Shown here in pieces: positions 30,250-40,395 of a DNA stretch of 64,000 nucleotides; position 1 is the first letter of the stretch; the number at the start of each line of letters is the position of its first letter. This DNA comes from Hydrogenophaga sp. BPS33 (GTDB lineage: Bacteria; Pseudomonadota; Gammaproteobacteria; Burkholderiales; Burkholderiaceae_C): contig NZ_CP044549.1 of the NCBI RefSeq assembly GCF_009859475.1, positions 496,001 to 560,000 on the forward strand. Reading direction: 5' to 3'. The notes under the pieces were generated by a model that saw only the letters and a program-made list of their open reading frames with translations, was not told the origin of the DNA and did no database searches. A program made the translations under genes and the position numbers.

Positions 30250-31550
30250 ACCAGGCTCTGCGATCCAGCCCCGTGCGCTACGAAGGTTCGGCGGGGACGA
30301 ACGTTCCCAGCCCGGACGCACTGCCCATGCGCACGGCGGTCATCGTTTTTCTCACGTTTGCCATTGCCTATTTCCTGTCGGCGCTGTTGCGGGCCATCAC
30401 CGCGACGCTGTCGCCCACGCTGAGCGCGGAAATGGCGCTCAGCGCAAGCGATCTCGGCTTGTTGGCCGGCGGCTACTTCCTGGGGTTCGCGCTGACGCAG
30501 GTTCCACTGGGCAACTGGCTGGACCGGCATGGTCCGCGCCGTGTGATCCTGTGGTTTCTGGCCCTCGCGGTGCTGGGTTGCGGGGCTTTTGCGCTGGCGA
30601 CCAGTTTTTTCGGTTTGCTGGCCGCGCGCGTGCTCACGGGCATGGGCGTGAGTGCCTGTCTCATGGCGCCGCTGACCGGCTATCGGCGCTGGCTGTCGCC
30701 TGCAGCTCAGATGCGCGCCAACGCCTGGATGCTCATGACCGGCTCGCTCGGCATGGTGGCAGCCACCTTGCCGGTGCAATGGCTGATGCCGCTGACCGGA
30801 TGGCGCGGGCTGTTTTGGGGGTTGGCGGCCTTGCTGTTGCTGGCGATGGTGATCATTGCGCTTGTCGTGCCGCCATGGCGCCAGCGCGAAAAGGGGCACG
30901 AGGCGCACTCGAAGGACGAGGCGATCGGCTATGGCGTGATCTGGCGCCATCCTTACTTTCGTCAGATGCTGCCCATCGGCATCGTCAACTACGGAGGGAT
31001 GATTGCCATGCAGACCTTGTGGGCCGGGCCTTGGATGGTGAACGTGGCGGGCTACACGCCGCAGCAAGCCGCGGGAGGCTTGTTCGCCATCAATCTGTCG
31101 ATGCTGTGCGCGTTTTGGCTTTGGGGTATGGTCAACCCACGCCTGATGCGCAATGGCTGGCTGCCCGAGCGCTTGATCGCGTGGGGTTTGCCGTTGAGTT
31201 TTGTCGTGCTGGGCGCCATCGTGGCATTGGGCTCGGGCGCGGGGTGGCCGCTCTGGGCCTTGTATTGCGTGAGCTGCACGGTTCTGTCGCTGTCGCAGCC
31301 GGCCGTGGCGCTGGCCTTGCCCGTGGCAGCGGCGGGGCGTGCGTTGTCGGCCTACAACCTAGCCATTTTTGCGGGCGTGTTCGTCCTGCAATGGGCCATT
31401 GGCTTGTTGATCGATGCCCTGGCCATGTTGGGGGGCAGCGCTTTTGACCACTACCGGGGCGCCGTGGCGATCTTTGGCGCGTGCGGCGTGTGGGCTTATG
31501 CGGTCTTTCTGCGCGCCCATCTGCGCCAAACCGTGGCGCGGCCCAGCTAA
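30246..31550 (+). CDS. MFS transporter
   Basis: 434 aa with about 12 membrane helices. The loop 2-3 signature appears as GNWLDRHGPRR. A polar N-terminal tail of about 28 residues precedes helix 1. The family (nitrate/sulfonate/sugar-acid type MFS) is too broad for a substrate call. It starts inside the stop of the lipoprotein gene. Confidence 0.85.
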   Translation: MNQALRSSPVRYEGSAGTNVPSPDALPMRTAVIVFLTFAIAYFLSALLRAITATLSPTLSAEMALSASDLGLLAGGYFLGFALTQVPLGNWLDRHGPRRVILWFLALAVLGCGAFALATSFFGLLAARVLTGMGVSACLMAPLTGYRRWLSPAAQMRANAWMLMTGSLGMVAATLPVQWLMPLTGWRGLFWGLAALLLLAMVIIALVVPPWRQREKGHEAHSKDEAIGYGVIWRHPYFRQMLPIGIVNYGGMIAMQTLWAGPWMVNVAGYTPQQAAGGLFAINLSMLCAFWLWGMVNPRLMRNGWLPERLIAWGLPLSFVVLGAIVALGSGAGWPLWALYCVSCTVLSLSQPAVALALPVAAAGRALSAYNLAIFAGVFVLQWAIGLLIDALAMLGGSAFDHYRGAVAIFGACGVWAYAVFLRAHLRQTVARPS

Positions 31551-31559
31551 ACTGCCGCC

Positions 31560-32006
31560 ATGAACGGCATCCTGATCCTGGCGCACGCCCCGCTGGCCTC
31601 GGCCCTGCGCCAGTGCGTGCTGCACGTCTTCCCGGACAGTGCCGACGCCATCGCCGCGCTGGATGTTCAGCCCAACGTGCCACCCGAGGAATCGCTGGCG
31701 CAGGCGCGCGTGCTCATGCGCCAGATGCGCCTGCCGCAGACCTTGGTGGTCACCGACGTGTTCGGCGCCACGCCTTGCAACGTGGCCCAGAAGCTCATCG
31801 ACGGCGTCAACTCCAAACTCATTGCGGGCGTGAACCTGCCCATGTTGCTGCGCACCGTGTCGTACCGCCATGAAGCGCTGGACGCACTGATCTCGCGCGC
31901 CATGATCGGCGCCACGCAGGGTGTGATCCAGGTGGCGGTGACCGCCCCACAAAACCAGGCCCGACGAGCCACCCATGATCAAGACCACCGCGACCATCAG
32001 CAATAA
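31560..32006 (+). CDS. PTS EIIA component, mannose (EIIA-Man) family
   Basis: 148 aa. Phospho-acceptor H9 lies in ILILAHAPLA, with the family helix TDVFGATPCNVAQ. In many betaproteobacteria this protein is the only EIIA besides PtsN and acts in regulation, since no EIIB or EIIC lies beside it. The C-terminal 20 residues are unusually polar and His-rich, and their codons overlap the HPr gene by 32 bases, a long overlap. Phosphate flow EI to HPr to this protein is the expected role. Confidence 0.88.
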   Translation: MNGILILAHAPLASALRQCVLHVFPDSADAIAALDVQPNVPPEESLAQARVLMRQMRLPQTLVVTDVFGATPCNVAQKLIDGVNSKLIAGVNLPMLLRTVSYRHEALDALISRAMIGATQGVIQVAVTAPQNQARRATHDQDHRDHQQ

Positions 32007-32244
32007 GCTCGGCTTGCACGCACGCGCGTCCGCCAAACTCACCAAACTGGCCGGCGGCTTTGCCAGCGATGTCTGGATGGCGCGTGGTGACAGGCGTGTC
32101 AATGCCAAGAGCATCATGGGGGTGATGATGCTGGCCGCCGGCATGGGCAGCGATGTCGAGATCGAGACCGATGGCAAGGACGAACAGGCGGCGATGACCG
32201 CATTGCTGGCCTTGATCAACGACAAATTCGGCGAAGGTGAATGA
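31975..32244 (+). CDS. ptsH: phosphocarrier protein HPr
   Basis: 89 aa. H15 in GLHARAS is the EI-phosphorylated residue; S46 in NAKSIMG is the site used by HPr kinase in genomes that have one. It takes phosphate from EI and passes it to EIIA. The start overlaps the EIIA gene, and the stop is 1 base before the EI start, so the three are one translational unit. Confidence 0.95.
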   Translation: MIKTTATISNKLGLHARASAKLTKLAGGFASDVWMARGDRRVNAKSIMGVMMLAAGMGSDVEIETDGKDEQAAMTALLALINDKFGEGE

Positions 32245-32245
32245 C

Positions 32246-34003
32246 ATGACCGTTTCGGTCCACGGTCTGGCGGTTTCCCGGGGCATTGCCATCGGGCGGG
32301 CTGTGATCGTGGCGTCCAGCCGCATGGACGTGGCGCACTACTTTGTGCAGGCGGATCAAGTCGACGCCGAGATCGAGCGCCTGCGCCAGGCACGCAATGC
32401 GGTAGCGGAGGAAATCACAAAGGTGCAGCAAAGCCTGCACGAACTGGGCCCGAACGATGCGCACCCCGAGCTCACCGCGCTGCTCGACGTGCACCTGATG
32501 CTGCTGCAAGACGAGCAGCTCACCAGCGGCGTGAAGCATTGGATCGTCGAGCGCCACTACAACGCGGAATGGGCGCTCACCACGCAGCTGGAAGTGATCG
32601 CGCGCCAGTTCGACGAGATGGAGGATCCCTATCTGCGCGAACGCAAGGCCGACCTGGAGCAGGTGGTGGAGCGCATGTTGCGTTTCATGCGTGGCGTGAA
32701 GCTGCCCGTGGTGGTGGGTGGCGACGAGGCGCGGCAGGCGCACGACAGCGCATTCGAGGCACCGCTCGTGTTGATCGCGCACGACCTTTCGCCGGCCGAC
32801 ATGCTGCAGTTCAAGCAAAGCGTGTTCGCCGGTTTCGTTACCGATGTTGGTGGCAAGACCAGCCACACCGCCATCGTCGCCCGCAGCATGGACATTCCGG
32901 CCGTGGTGGGTGCGCGCTCGGCCAGCCACCTGATCAAGCAGGACGACTGGGTCATCATTGACGGTGATGCGGGTGTGGTGCTGGTCGATCCGTCCGCCAT
33001 TCTCCTGGCCGAATACGGTTTCAAGCAGCGCCAGGGCGAGGTCGAGCGCGAGCGCCTCTCGCGCCTGCGGAACACGCCGGCCGTCACGCTGGATGGCCAG
33101 CGCATCGAGCTGTTGGCCAACATCGAACAACCCGAAGATGCCTCGGCCGCGCTCAAGGCTGGTGCCGTGGGCGTGGGCCTGTTTCGCAGCGAATTCCTGT
33201 TCATGGGACGCAGCGGCAACTTGCCCGACGAGGAAGAGCAATACCAGGCCTACCGCCGCGCGGTCGAGGGCATGCAGGGCCTGCCGGTGACCATTCGAAC
33301 CGTCGATGTCGGTGCCGACAAACCGCTCGACCGCAACGCATCGCGCACCGCGGAAGACCACCTCAACCCCGCGCTGGGCCTGCGTGCCATCCGATGGAGC
33401 CTGGCCGAGCCGTCCATGTTTCTGGTGCAGTTGCGCGCGATCCTGCGTGCCGCGGCGCATGGGCCGGTCAAGTTGCTGATTCCGATGCTGGCCCACGCCA
33501 GCGAAATCCGCCAGACGCTCAGTCTGGTCGAGCGTGCGCGCGAGCAGTTGAGCGTTGCCGGGATACCGCAAGGCCAGGTCAAGCTGGGCGCGATGATCGA
33601 GGTGCCTGCGGCGGCGCTCACCGTTCCCCTGTTCTTGCGCTACTTCGATTTTCTGTCGATCGGCACCAACGACCTGATCCAGTACACGCTGGCGATCGAT
33701 CGCGCGGATGAAGCCGTTGCCCATTTGTACGACCCCGTGCACCCAGCGGTGCTGCAGCTGCTGGCCAGCACCATCGCACAGTGCCTGGACAAGGGCAAGG
33801 GCGTGAGCGTGTGTGGCGAGATGGCCGGCGACGTGACCTTGACCCGGTTGCTGCTCGGCCTGGGCTTGCGCACGTTTTCCATGCATCCGTCGCAAATTCT
33901 CGCGGTCAAGCAGCAGATCTTGCGCTGCGACACCACGCGCCTGCAAACCTGGGCGCAGAGTGTGCTGGCAGCCGAAGACCCCGCCGCCCTGATGACCGAC
34001 TGA
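32246..34003 (+). CDS. ptsI: phosphoenolpyruvate-protein phosphotransferase (enzyme I)
   Basis: 585 aa. The phosphohistidine domain has GGKTSHTAIVARS with the active His near residue 207. The C-terminal PEP-binding barrel includes LFRSEFLFMGR, SIGTNDLIQYTLA and the catalytic Cys in VCGEMAGD. ATG 32246 has GAAGG upstream; GTG 32237 is an in-frame alternative. It starts the PEP-to-HPr phosphorelay in the cytosol. Confidence 0.96.
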   Translation: MTVSVHGLAVSRGIAIGRAVIVASSRMDVAHYFVQADQVDAEIERLRQARNAVAEEITKVQQSLHELGPNDAHPELTALLDVHLMLLQDEQLTSGVKHWIVERHYNAEWALTTQLEVIARQFDEMEDPYLRERKADLEQVVERMLRFMRGVKLPVVVGGDEARQAHDSAFEAPLVLIAHDLSPADMLQFKQSVFAGFVTDVGGKTSHTAIVARSMDIPAVVGARSASHLIKQDDWVIIDGDAGVVLVDPSAILLAEYGFKQRQGEVERERLSRLRNTPAVTLDGQRIELLANIEQPEDASAALKAGAVGVGLFRSEFLFMGRSGNLPDEEEQYQAYRRAVEGMQGLPVTIRTVDVGADKPLDRNASRTAEDHLNPALGLRAIRWSLAEPSMFLVQLRAILRAAAHGPVKLLIPMLAHASEIRQTLSLVERAREQLSVAGIPQGQVKLGAMIEVPAAALTVPLFLRYFDFLSIGTNDLIQYTLAIDRADEAVAHLYDPVHPAVLQLLASTIAQCLDKGKGVSVCGEMAGDVTLTRLLLGLGLRTFSMHPSQILAVKQQILRCDTTRLQTWAQSVLAAEDPAALMTD

Positions 34004-34021
34004 TACCGATACGAAGCGGGC

Positions 34022-34972
34022 TCAATGCTCCGGCAAAGGCTGGCGCGGCTGGTGTGCCGAAATGCCCGCCAACACGCTGGCGCTGACCAGCACCATCGCC
34101 AGCGCTTCGAGCGCCGTGGGCCAGCGCGCCTCCCACAGGAACCCGTAGAGGAGGGCGAACAGGGTCTCGAACAGGATCATCTGGCCGATCATGGTCATCG
34201 GCAACAGACGGCTGGCATGGTTCCAGAAGGCATTGCCCAGCACCGAGGCCACCACGGCCATGCCGGCTACCACGCCGATGAAGGCACCCCATTGCGCGGT
34301 GGTGTGGTCGCTGGTGCTGCTGCCCGAGAAGGCTGGAATGGCCAGCAGCAGCGCCAGTCCGCCGGTCACCAGGCCTGTGAGCAGGCTCCAGTCGTGCGAG
34401 GAGACGTGGTCCAGGCGCGCCAGCCAGCGGCTGTTGCTCACGGCGTAGGCGGTCCAGGCGATCAGCGCCCCCAGCGCGCACAGAAAGCCGGTGAGGCGGT
34501 CGGCCACGGAAGCTTCCGACGGCATGCCCAGCGCCTGCCAGGCCACGCAGACGATACCGCCTACGCCGAGGCCCAGCGTGAGCGCGAGCTGGCGCAGCGG
34601 CACCGCGCCATGGCCTCGGCTGCCGATCAACGTCACCGCCACCGGCAGGAAGCCGATGACCAGTGAAGTCATGGCCATGCCGCCCAGCTGCACCGCAGAC
34701 GCGAGCAGCACGTAATAGAAGATGTTGCCGAGCAGGCTCAGGCGCAACAAGGCCCACCATTCCGCGCGGCCCAACCGCGGCGCCACGGCACGCCAGCGCG
34801 GTGCGATCAAGATCAGCGCCACCAGGCCGTAGGACAGATATCGGCCCGCAGACAACTGCAAAGGGGAGAAATGGCGAGCGAGTTCCGGGGCCAGGAACAC
34901 GAAGCCCCAGGCGGCGCCAGCGGCGGCGCCAAAGCCGATGCCCAGCGCCAGTGATCGGTTGTGCTGGCTCAT
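34022..34972 (-). CDS. EamA/DMT-family permease
   Basis: 316 aa with about ten membrane helices in two EamA repeats; the first opens GAAAGAAWGFVFLAPE and includes the loop AGRYLSYGL. Family members export amino acids or metabolites. It lies downstream of, and on the same strand as, the AraC-type regulator gene; the direct repeat at 35024-35063 lies immediately upstream, suggesting it is the regulator's target. Confidence 0.85.
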   Translation of the reverse strand: MSQHNRSLALGIGFGAAAGAAWGFVFLAPELARHFSPLQLSAGRYLSYGLVALILIAPRWRAVAPRLGRAEWWALLRLSLLGNIFYYVLLASAVQLGGMAMTSLVIGFLPVAVTLIGSRGHGAVPLRQLALTLGLGVGGIVCVAWQALGMPSEASVADRLTGFLCALGALIAWTAYAVSNSRWLARLDHVSSHDWSLLTGLVTGGLALLLAIPAFSGSSTSDHTTAQWGAFIGVVAGMAVVASVLGNAFWNHASRLLPMTMIGQMILFETLFALLYGFLWEARWPTALEALAMVLVSASVLAGISAHQPRQPLPEH

Positions 34973-35023
34973 GGGTGCTGAGGTGAAAGAGAACGGCGCA
35001 TGCCCGAAGCTTAGCCAGGGCCA

Positions 35024-35063
35024 TCGTCGCGATTCGCTGATCGTTCGTCGCGATTCGCGGATC
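35024..35063. promoter_or_regulatory. 19-bp direct repeat, candidate AraC-type operator
   Basis: TCGTCGCGATTCGCTGATC (35024-35042) and TCGTCGCGATTCGCGGATC (35045-35063) differ at one base and start 21 bases apart, two helical turns. They lie about 50 bases upstream of the EamA permease start. AraC-family proteins typically bind such direct half-sites ahead of a target promoter. Confidence 0.55.
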
Positions 35064-35074
35064 TCGATGGCGGA

Positions 35075-35770
35075 TCAGCGCGCAGGCTCGCGGCGCAAGG
35101 CCGCTGTCAATGCCGACGGCGAGCGGTAACCCGTGCGCCGTGCGGTGTCGGCCACGCTCAGTCCGCCCGCGCGCCAGATGCGGGCCTGCGCCAACCGCTG
35201 GCGGCGCAACCACTGCATGGGGCTGTCACCCTGTTCCGCCTGGCAGCGCGCGGTGAATTGCGACGGGCTCAGGTTCGCCCGCGCGGCGAGATCGGCCACG
35301 CTCAGCCGCGTATGCCAGTGGGCAGGCAGCCATTGGCACAATGCGGCCCAGTCGATGGGGCGGCCGTTGCGTTCTTCCTGGCGGATGGGCATGGGGTTGC
35401 CCTGCAACCAGGCTTCGAGCAGCAAACCCGCGCCGAGTTGGCGCGCGCGCGGCAGGCCAACCGAGATGGCCGTGGCGAGGTAATGTGCCAGGGGCAGTAA
35501 GCCCGGTGGAGGCGTTGCGACGGCATGCGCCCAGTGGGGGTCGCGCGAATCCAGCACAAGGCATCGTGTCTCACCGCGCCCCTCGAAGTCATGGCGCTCC
35601 CCGGGTGGTACCACGCAGCCGTCGCCCACGGCGATGCGTTGCCCGTGGCCTGCCACTTCCAGCTCCAGAACTCCATGCAGGCCGACCAGGACTTGAAAGT
35701 GATCGTGATCGTGGCTGCCGTGCGAGGCGCCGTAGTCGCGCACGCTCAGGTGGTCGTGCGCGGCCAGCAT
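35075..35770 (-). CDS. AraC family transcriptional regulator
   Basis: 231 aa. The N-terminal cupin-like domain has HDHDHFQVLVGLHGVLELEV and PPGERHDFEGRGE, resembling a ligand- or metal-sensing pocket rich in His. The C-terminal double HTH has LSVADLAARANLSPSQFTARCQ and SVADTARRTGYRSPSALTAALRR. It starts 1 base after the lipA stop on the same strand, so it is read from the lipoate operon although it probably controls the permease downstream. Confidence 0.87.
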   Translation of the reverse strand: MLAAHDHLSVRDYGASHGSHDHDHFQVLVGLHGVLELEVAGHGQRIAVGDGCVVPPGERHDFEGRGETRCLVLDSRDPHWAHAVATPPPGLLPLAHYLATAISVGLPRARQLGAGLLLEAWLQGNPMPIRQEERNGRPIDWAALCQWLPAHWHTRLSVADLAARANLSPSQFTARCQAEQGDSPMQWLRRQRLAQARIWRAGGLSVADTARRTGYRSPSALTAALRREPAR

Positions 35771-35771
35771 G

Positions 35772-36788
35772 TCACTTCGCTTCCGCGTTGAGTACGCCGT
35801 GCGCCTGCTGGTCGGCGTGGTACGAGCTGCGCACCATGGCACCCACGGCCGCGTGGGTAAAGCCCATCTCGTAGGCCTTGGCCTCGAACATCTTGAAGGT
35901 GTCGGGGTGCACGTAGCGGCGCACCGGCAGGTGGTGGCCGCTGGGGGCGAGGTACTGGCCGATGGTGAGCATGTCGATGTCGTGCGCGCGCATGTCGCGC
36001 ATCACCTCGAGAATCTCTTCGTCCGTCTCGCCCAGCCCGACCATGAGGCCGCTCTTGGTTGGCACGTGCGGGAACAGCGCCTTGAACTTCTTGAGCAGAT
36101 TCAGGCTGAACTTGTAGTCCGAACCCGGTCGTGCTTCCTTGTACAGGCGCGGCACGGTTTCGATGTTGTGGTTCATCACGTCGGGTGGCGCGGCCTGCAG
36201 GATGCCCAGCGCGCGGTCGTCCCGACCACGGAAGTCGGGCACCAATACCTCGATCTGGGTGTCCGGAGACAAGGCGCGCGTGCGTTCGATGCAGGCGACG
36301 AAATGGCCTGCGCCGCCGTCGCGCAAATCGTCGCGGTCCACGCTGGTGATCACCACGTACTTCAAGCGCAATTGGGCAATGGTCTTGGCCAGGTTGTCGG
36401 GCTCGTTCACGTCCAGCGGATCGGGGCGGCCATGGCCCACGTCGCAGAACGGGCAGCGCCGCGTGCACTTGTCGCCCATGATCATGAAGGTGGCCGTGCC
36501 TTTGCCGAAGCACTCGCCGATGTTGGGACAGCTCGCCTCCTCGCACACCGTCACCAGCTTGTTGGCGCGCAGGATGTCCTTGATTTCATAGAAGCGTGTG
36601 GAGGGACTGCCTGCCTTGACGCGAATCCAGTCGGGCTTCTTCAGCACCTCGGCGGGCACGATCTTGATGGGGATGCGCGCGGTCTTGGCCTGGCTCTTCT
36701 GTTTGGCTGTGGCGTCGTAGCTGCCGGCGGGTTGGGCATCGCGGACGGTGTGGCTGGCGGAAGCCGTGGAGGTGTCGGGGCTGGTCAT
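35772..36788 (-). CDS. lipA: lipoyl synthase
   Basis: 338 aa radical-SAM enzyme inserting two sulfurs into octanoyl groups on E2 and H proteins. The auxiliary cluster ligands are C82, C87 and C93 ([12 protein letters not shown]); the SAM cluster is C108, C112, C115 (CTRRCPFC). The terminal RSSY supplies the Ser ligand. A low-complexity N-terminal leader of about 35 residues precedes the conserved domain. It lies 18 bases downstream of lipB. Confidence 0.97.
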   Translation of the reverse strand: MTSPDTSTASASHTVRDAQPAGSYDATAKQKSQAKTARIPIKIVPAEVLKKPDWIRVKAGSPSTRFYEIKDILRANKLVTVCEEASCPNIGECFGKGTATFMIMGDKCTRRCPFCDVGHGRPDPLDVNEPDNLAKTIAQLRLKYVVITSVDRDDLRDGGAGHFVACIERTRALSPDTQIEVLVPDFRGRDDRALGILQAAPPDVMNHNIETVPRLYKEARPGSDYKFSLNLLKKFKALFPHVPTKSGLMVGLGETDEEILEVMRDMRAHDIDMLTIGQYLAPSGHHLPVRRYVHPDTFKMFEAKAYEMGFTHAAVGAMVRSSYHADQQAHGVLNAEAK

Positions 36789-36806
36789 GGCGTGGGTCTG
36801 GTTGGA

Positions 36807-37499
36807 TCAGGGCGTGAGCGTGGCCTTGAGCTTTTGGCTCAGGACTTCGGCCGTCTCATCCCATGAAACGGCCACCCCGATTGTAGAAAGGTCCACGGTT
36901 TGCAGACCCGCGTAGCCGCAAGGGTTGATGCGCTGGAAGGGTTGCAGATCCATGGCTACGTTTAGCGCAAGGCCATGGTAGGTGCAGTGGCGGCTCACCT
37001 TGATGCCCAGGGCCGCGATCTTGCCCAGGCCGGTGAAGTCCGGATTGGCCAGAGGTTCGCCGGTCGCGCGTTTCCGGGGGCGCTGGGGCAGCGGGGCATG
37101 GCTGCCAGGATCGTCCAGCCGCACATAGATGCCCGGGGCGCCAGCCACCCGGTGGCCCGTGACGCCAAATCCCGCGAGGGTGCGGATCACCGCCTCTTCG
37201 ACGCGGTACACGTATTCCTTGACGAAATAGCCCGCGCGCTGCAAGTCGACCAGCGGATATGCCACGACCTGGCCCGGGCCATGGTATGTCACCTGACCAC
37301 CACGGTTGGTGGCCACCACCGGGATGTCGCCCGGCGCGAGCAAGTGGTCATCTCGGCCCGCCAGTCCCTGCGTGAAGACCGGGTCGTGTTCGCAGATCCA
37401 GAGATCGTCGGCCGTATCGGCGGTGCGTGTCGCGGTGAAGGTTTGCATCGCCTCGTACGTGGTGGCGTGGTCCACGCGGCCCAATGCGCGAACGATCAC
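36807..37499 (-). CDS. lipB: lipoyl(octanoyl) transferase
   Basis: 230 aa. It moves octanoyl from ACP to target lysines, the step before LipA. Family motifs [17 protein letters not shown] and the catalytic Cys in [13 protein letters not shown], with the Lys in [14 protein letters not shown], are intact. The start is GTG 37499, overlapping the stop of the preceding small gene (GTGA). It contains a short insert rich in Arg/Pro near residue 140. Confidence 0.97.
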   Translation of the reverse strand: MIVRALGRVDHATTYEAMQTFTATRTADTADDLWICEHDPVFTQGLAGRDDHLLAPGDIPVVATNRGGQVTYHGPGQVVAYPLVDLQRAGYFVKEYVYRVEEAVIRTLAGFGVTGHRVAGAPGIYVRLDDPGSHAPLPQRPRKRATGEPLANPDFTGLGKIAALGIKVSRHCTYHGLALNVAMDLQPFQRINPCGYAGLQTVDLSTIGVAVSWDETAEVLSQKLKATLTP

Positions 37500-37783
37500 A
37501 GCACGACCTTGACCATCGGGTGCGTCGTGAGCGTACGGTAGAGCTCGTCAAGTTGCTCGCGACTGGTCACGTGCACCGTGAGCGTGAGGCCCAGGTAGTT
37601 GCCGGCCTTGCTCGGGCGGCGTTCGATGGTGCTCTCGTCGAAGTTGGGATCGAAGGCGCGCGCCACGTGCACCATGGCGGCGTCGAAGCCTTCCACATTG
37701 ACACCCATGACCTTGATGGGAAAGTCGCTGGGATAGGTGATGAGCGATTGCTCGGGCGGAATATCAGGAGGTGTTTCCATCAT
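37496..37783 (-). CDS. DUF493/YbeD family protein
   Basis: 95 aa ACT-like small protein, commonly encoded directly before lipB in proteobacteria. [17 protein letters not shown] and the C-terminal [18 protein letters not shown] are family-typical. It may regulate lipoate enzymes allosterically, but this is unproven. Double ATG at the start (37783 or 37780). Confidence 0.9.
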   Translation of the reverse strand: MMETPPDIPPEQSLITYPSDFPIKVMGVNVEGFDAAMVHVARAFDPNFDESTIERRPSKAGNYLGLTLTVHVTSREQLDELYRTLTTHPMVKVVL

Positions 37784-37954
37784 GTCGAGGTTGGCCGCGG
37801 CGAAGGGCTTGGGGATATTCGGGGCTGGCGCTCGTCCGAGTTCGGCGGGGACCCCTGGGCGCGTCGAACGTCTCAGGATGCCGACGCTGCCATGCGAAGA
37901 TTATCGACGTCGTGCACCGATGAGTGCCGCGTGCTCATGACGTGTCCCGAAATG

Positions 37955-37985
37955 TTGTCGATGGGCTGGGGTTTCTACGTATAAT
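37955..37985 (+). promoter_or_regulatory. putative promoter of the ATP synthase operon
   Basis: -10 TATAAT (37980-37985) is a perfect consensus, with TTGTCG (37955-37960) 19 bases upstream as -35. Transcription would begin near 37992, about 50 bases before atpI. The rest of the 258-base gap back to the ybeD-type gene shows nothing I can assign. Confidence 0.55.
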
Positions 37986-38041
37986 CAGAGGCTTTGCAAC
38001 CCAGGCACTTTGTCGCCTTCATGTCACGCGCGAGGTCGAAT

Positions 38042-38548
38042 ATGACGCAAAGCCATTCGATCCCGCCCGACAAGGCAGGCCAAGAAGATGGGGAGCAAGA
38101 CTCCGATTTCAAGCCATTGACGGTCGAACAGGCTCGGCAATGGCGGGCCGGGCAACCAGTGCTACCGCTCTGGCGGCTGGTTCTGGTGCAGTGTTTCGTG
38201 GGGCTGATAGCGAGCATTGTGGGCGGGCTGCTGTGGCAGTCGTCCGCAGTGGCGTGGTCGGTTCTCTATGGTGCGGCGTCGGTGGCAATCCCATCGGCCC
38301 TGATGGCCTACGGCCTGACCTCCAGTGCGATGTCCCGAGTCTGGGCTTCGCATGCCAATGCGGCGTTTGCCGGCTTCCTGTTGTGGGAGGGCGTCAAAAT
38401 CCTGCTGGCGGTGGTCATGCTGGCCGTGGCCCCATGGGTGGTTGCTTCTTTGAATTGGCTTGGCCTTCTGGTCGGGCTTGTGTTGGTTCTCAAGGTCTAC
38501 TGGTTCGGATGGCTCATCCAATCCAGGCGATCGCATGCAAACGGTTGA
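38042..38548 (+). CDS. atpI: ATP synthase subunit I (AtpI-like)
   Basis: 168 aa. A polar N-terminus is followed by four membrane segments in two pairs. It is the assembly factor that helps form the c-ring. ATG 38042 with GAGG 6 bases upstream is preferred over ATG 38021. First gene of the atp operon. Confidence 0.85.
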   Translation: MTQSHSIPPDKAGQEDGEQDSDFKPLTVEQARQWRAGQPVLPLWRLVLVQCFVGLIASIVGGLLWQSSAVAWSVLYGAASVAIPSALMAYGLTSSAMSRVWASHANAAFAGFLLWEGVKILLAVVMLAVAPWVVASLNWLGLLVGLVLVLKVYWFGWLIQSRRSHANG

Positions 38549-38575
38549 CTCTCCGGCTCATCGGACAAAACGAAC

Positions 38576-39442
38576 ATGGCTGCTGAAGGCACTTTGACCC
38601 CGGGCGAATACATTCGCCACCACCTCGTCCACCTGACGAACCGCAAACAGGAATCGATTGTCGATTTCTCGGTGATCAACTTCGACTCCGTGGTGGTCAG
38701 CGCACTGCTGGGTCTGTTGACGGTTTTCGTGCTGTGGCGCGCCGCCCGCAGCGCTACTGCCGGTGTTCCGGGACGCTTCCAGGCCGCGGTGGAAATGCTG
38801 GTCGAGATGGTAGACACCCAGGCCAAGTCGGTCATTCACAACGCCCAGAGCCGCAAGCTTGTGGCGCCGCTGGCTTTGACGGTGTTCGTGTGGATCTTCA
38901 TGATGAACTTCATGGACATGATCCCCGTGGATCTGATCCCCCAGATCTGGCACAGCGCCGGTCCGGCCATGGGCTTCAAGGACTACCTCCGTGTGGTCCC
39001 GACCGCCGACCTGTCGACCACCCTGGGTCTGTCGGTGTCGGTGCTGCTGCTGTGCCTGTTCTACAACATCAAGATCAAAGGCCTCGGCGGCTGGGCGCAC
39101 GAACTCGTGTGCGCGCCGTTCGGCACCAGCAAGAATCCCATCTGGGCGCTGCTGTTGGGCGTGGTCAACTTCCTCATGCAGATGATCGAATTCGTGGCCA
39201 AGACGGTGTCGCATGGCATGCGGTTGTTCGGCAACATGTTCGCCGGCGAGCTGGTGTTCATGCTGATCGCGCTGCTGGGTGCCTACGCCACCCTGTCCCT
39301 GGGCGGCGGGCTCTTCTTCATCGGGCATCTGATCGCTGGCACGGTGTGGACCTTGTTCCACATTCTGGTCATCACCTTGCAAGCGTTCATCTTCATGATG
39401 CTGGCCCTGATCTATCTGGGGCAGGCGCATGACGCGCACTGA
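38576..39442 (+). CDS. atpB: F0F1 ATP synthase subunit a
   Basis: 288 aa inner-membrane protein forming the proton half-channels. The essential Arg is in [12 protein letters not shown], and the later helix [21 protein letters not shown] is typical. It follows atpI by 27 bases. Confidence 0.97.
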   Translation: MAAEGTLTPGEYIRHHLVHLTNRKQESIVDFSVINFDSVVVSALLGLLTVFVLWRAARSATAGVPGRFQAAVEMLVEMVDTQAKSVIHNAQSRKLVAPLALTVFVWIFMMNFMDMIPVDLIPQIWHSAGPAMGFKDYLRVVPTADLSTTLGLSVSVLLLCLFYNIKIKGLGGWAHELVCAPFGTSKNPIWALLLGVVNFLMQMIEFVAKTVSHGMRLFGNMFAGELVFMLIALLGAYATLSLGGGLFFIGHLIAGTVWTLFHILVITLQAFIFMMLALIYLGQAHDAH

Positions 39443-39766
<324 letters not shown>

Positions 39767-39888
39767 TCAGGCTCGCTGCCCGCGCGGGTTGGCGTTGCGG
39801 TGACGGCCTTCAATCCCGTTGCCTCCTCCCGCCTCCGTGCCGGCAGTCGGTGCACACCACTCTTGTCAATACACAGAAAGGCGTTGCG

Positions 39889-40359
39889 ATGAATATCAAT
39901 GCAACCCTCTTTGCGCAGGCCATCGTCTTCGCGATCCTGGTGATCTTCACGATGAAATTCGTGTGGCCACCCATCGCAAAGGCACTTGATGAGCGTGCGT
40001 TGAAGATTTCCGAAGGCCTGGCAGCTTCCGAAAAAGCCAAGACCGAACTGAGCGTGGCCAACAAGCGCGTCGAAGAGGAGTTGAGCAAGTCGCGCAACGA
40101 ATCCGCCACCCGCCTGGCCGACGCCGAGCGCCGCGCCCAGACCGTGATCGAGGAGGCCAAGGCCCGCGCCACCGAAGAGGCGGCCAAGATCGTGGCAACT
40201 GCCCGACAGGAGGCCGAGCAACAGGTCGTCAAGGCCCGCGAAGCCCTGCGCGAGCAGGTGGCTGCACTGGCTGTCAAGGGTGCCGAGCAGATTCTCAAGC
40301 GCGAAATCAATGCCGGTGTTCACGCCGAATTGCTGGGCCGCCTGAAGACCGAACTCTGA
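39889..40359 (+). CDS. atpF: F0F1 ATP synthase subunit b
   Basis: 156 aa. One N-terminal membrane helix ([19 protein letters not shown]) and a long charged coiled coil make the peripheral stalk. ATG 39889 is the family start. A 122-base gap after atpE has no recognisable element. Confidence 0.96.
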   Translation: MNINATLFAQAIVFAILVIFTMKFVWPPIAKALDERALKISEGLAASEKAKTELSVANKRVEEELSKSRNESATRLADAERRAQTVIEEAKARATEEAAKIVATARQEAEQQVVKAREALREQVAALAVKGAEQILKREINAGVHAELLGRLKTEL

Positions 40360-40395
40360 TCCGCCCGACGCCCGATCGGCATTCAAAGGACCACC

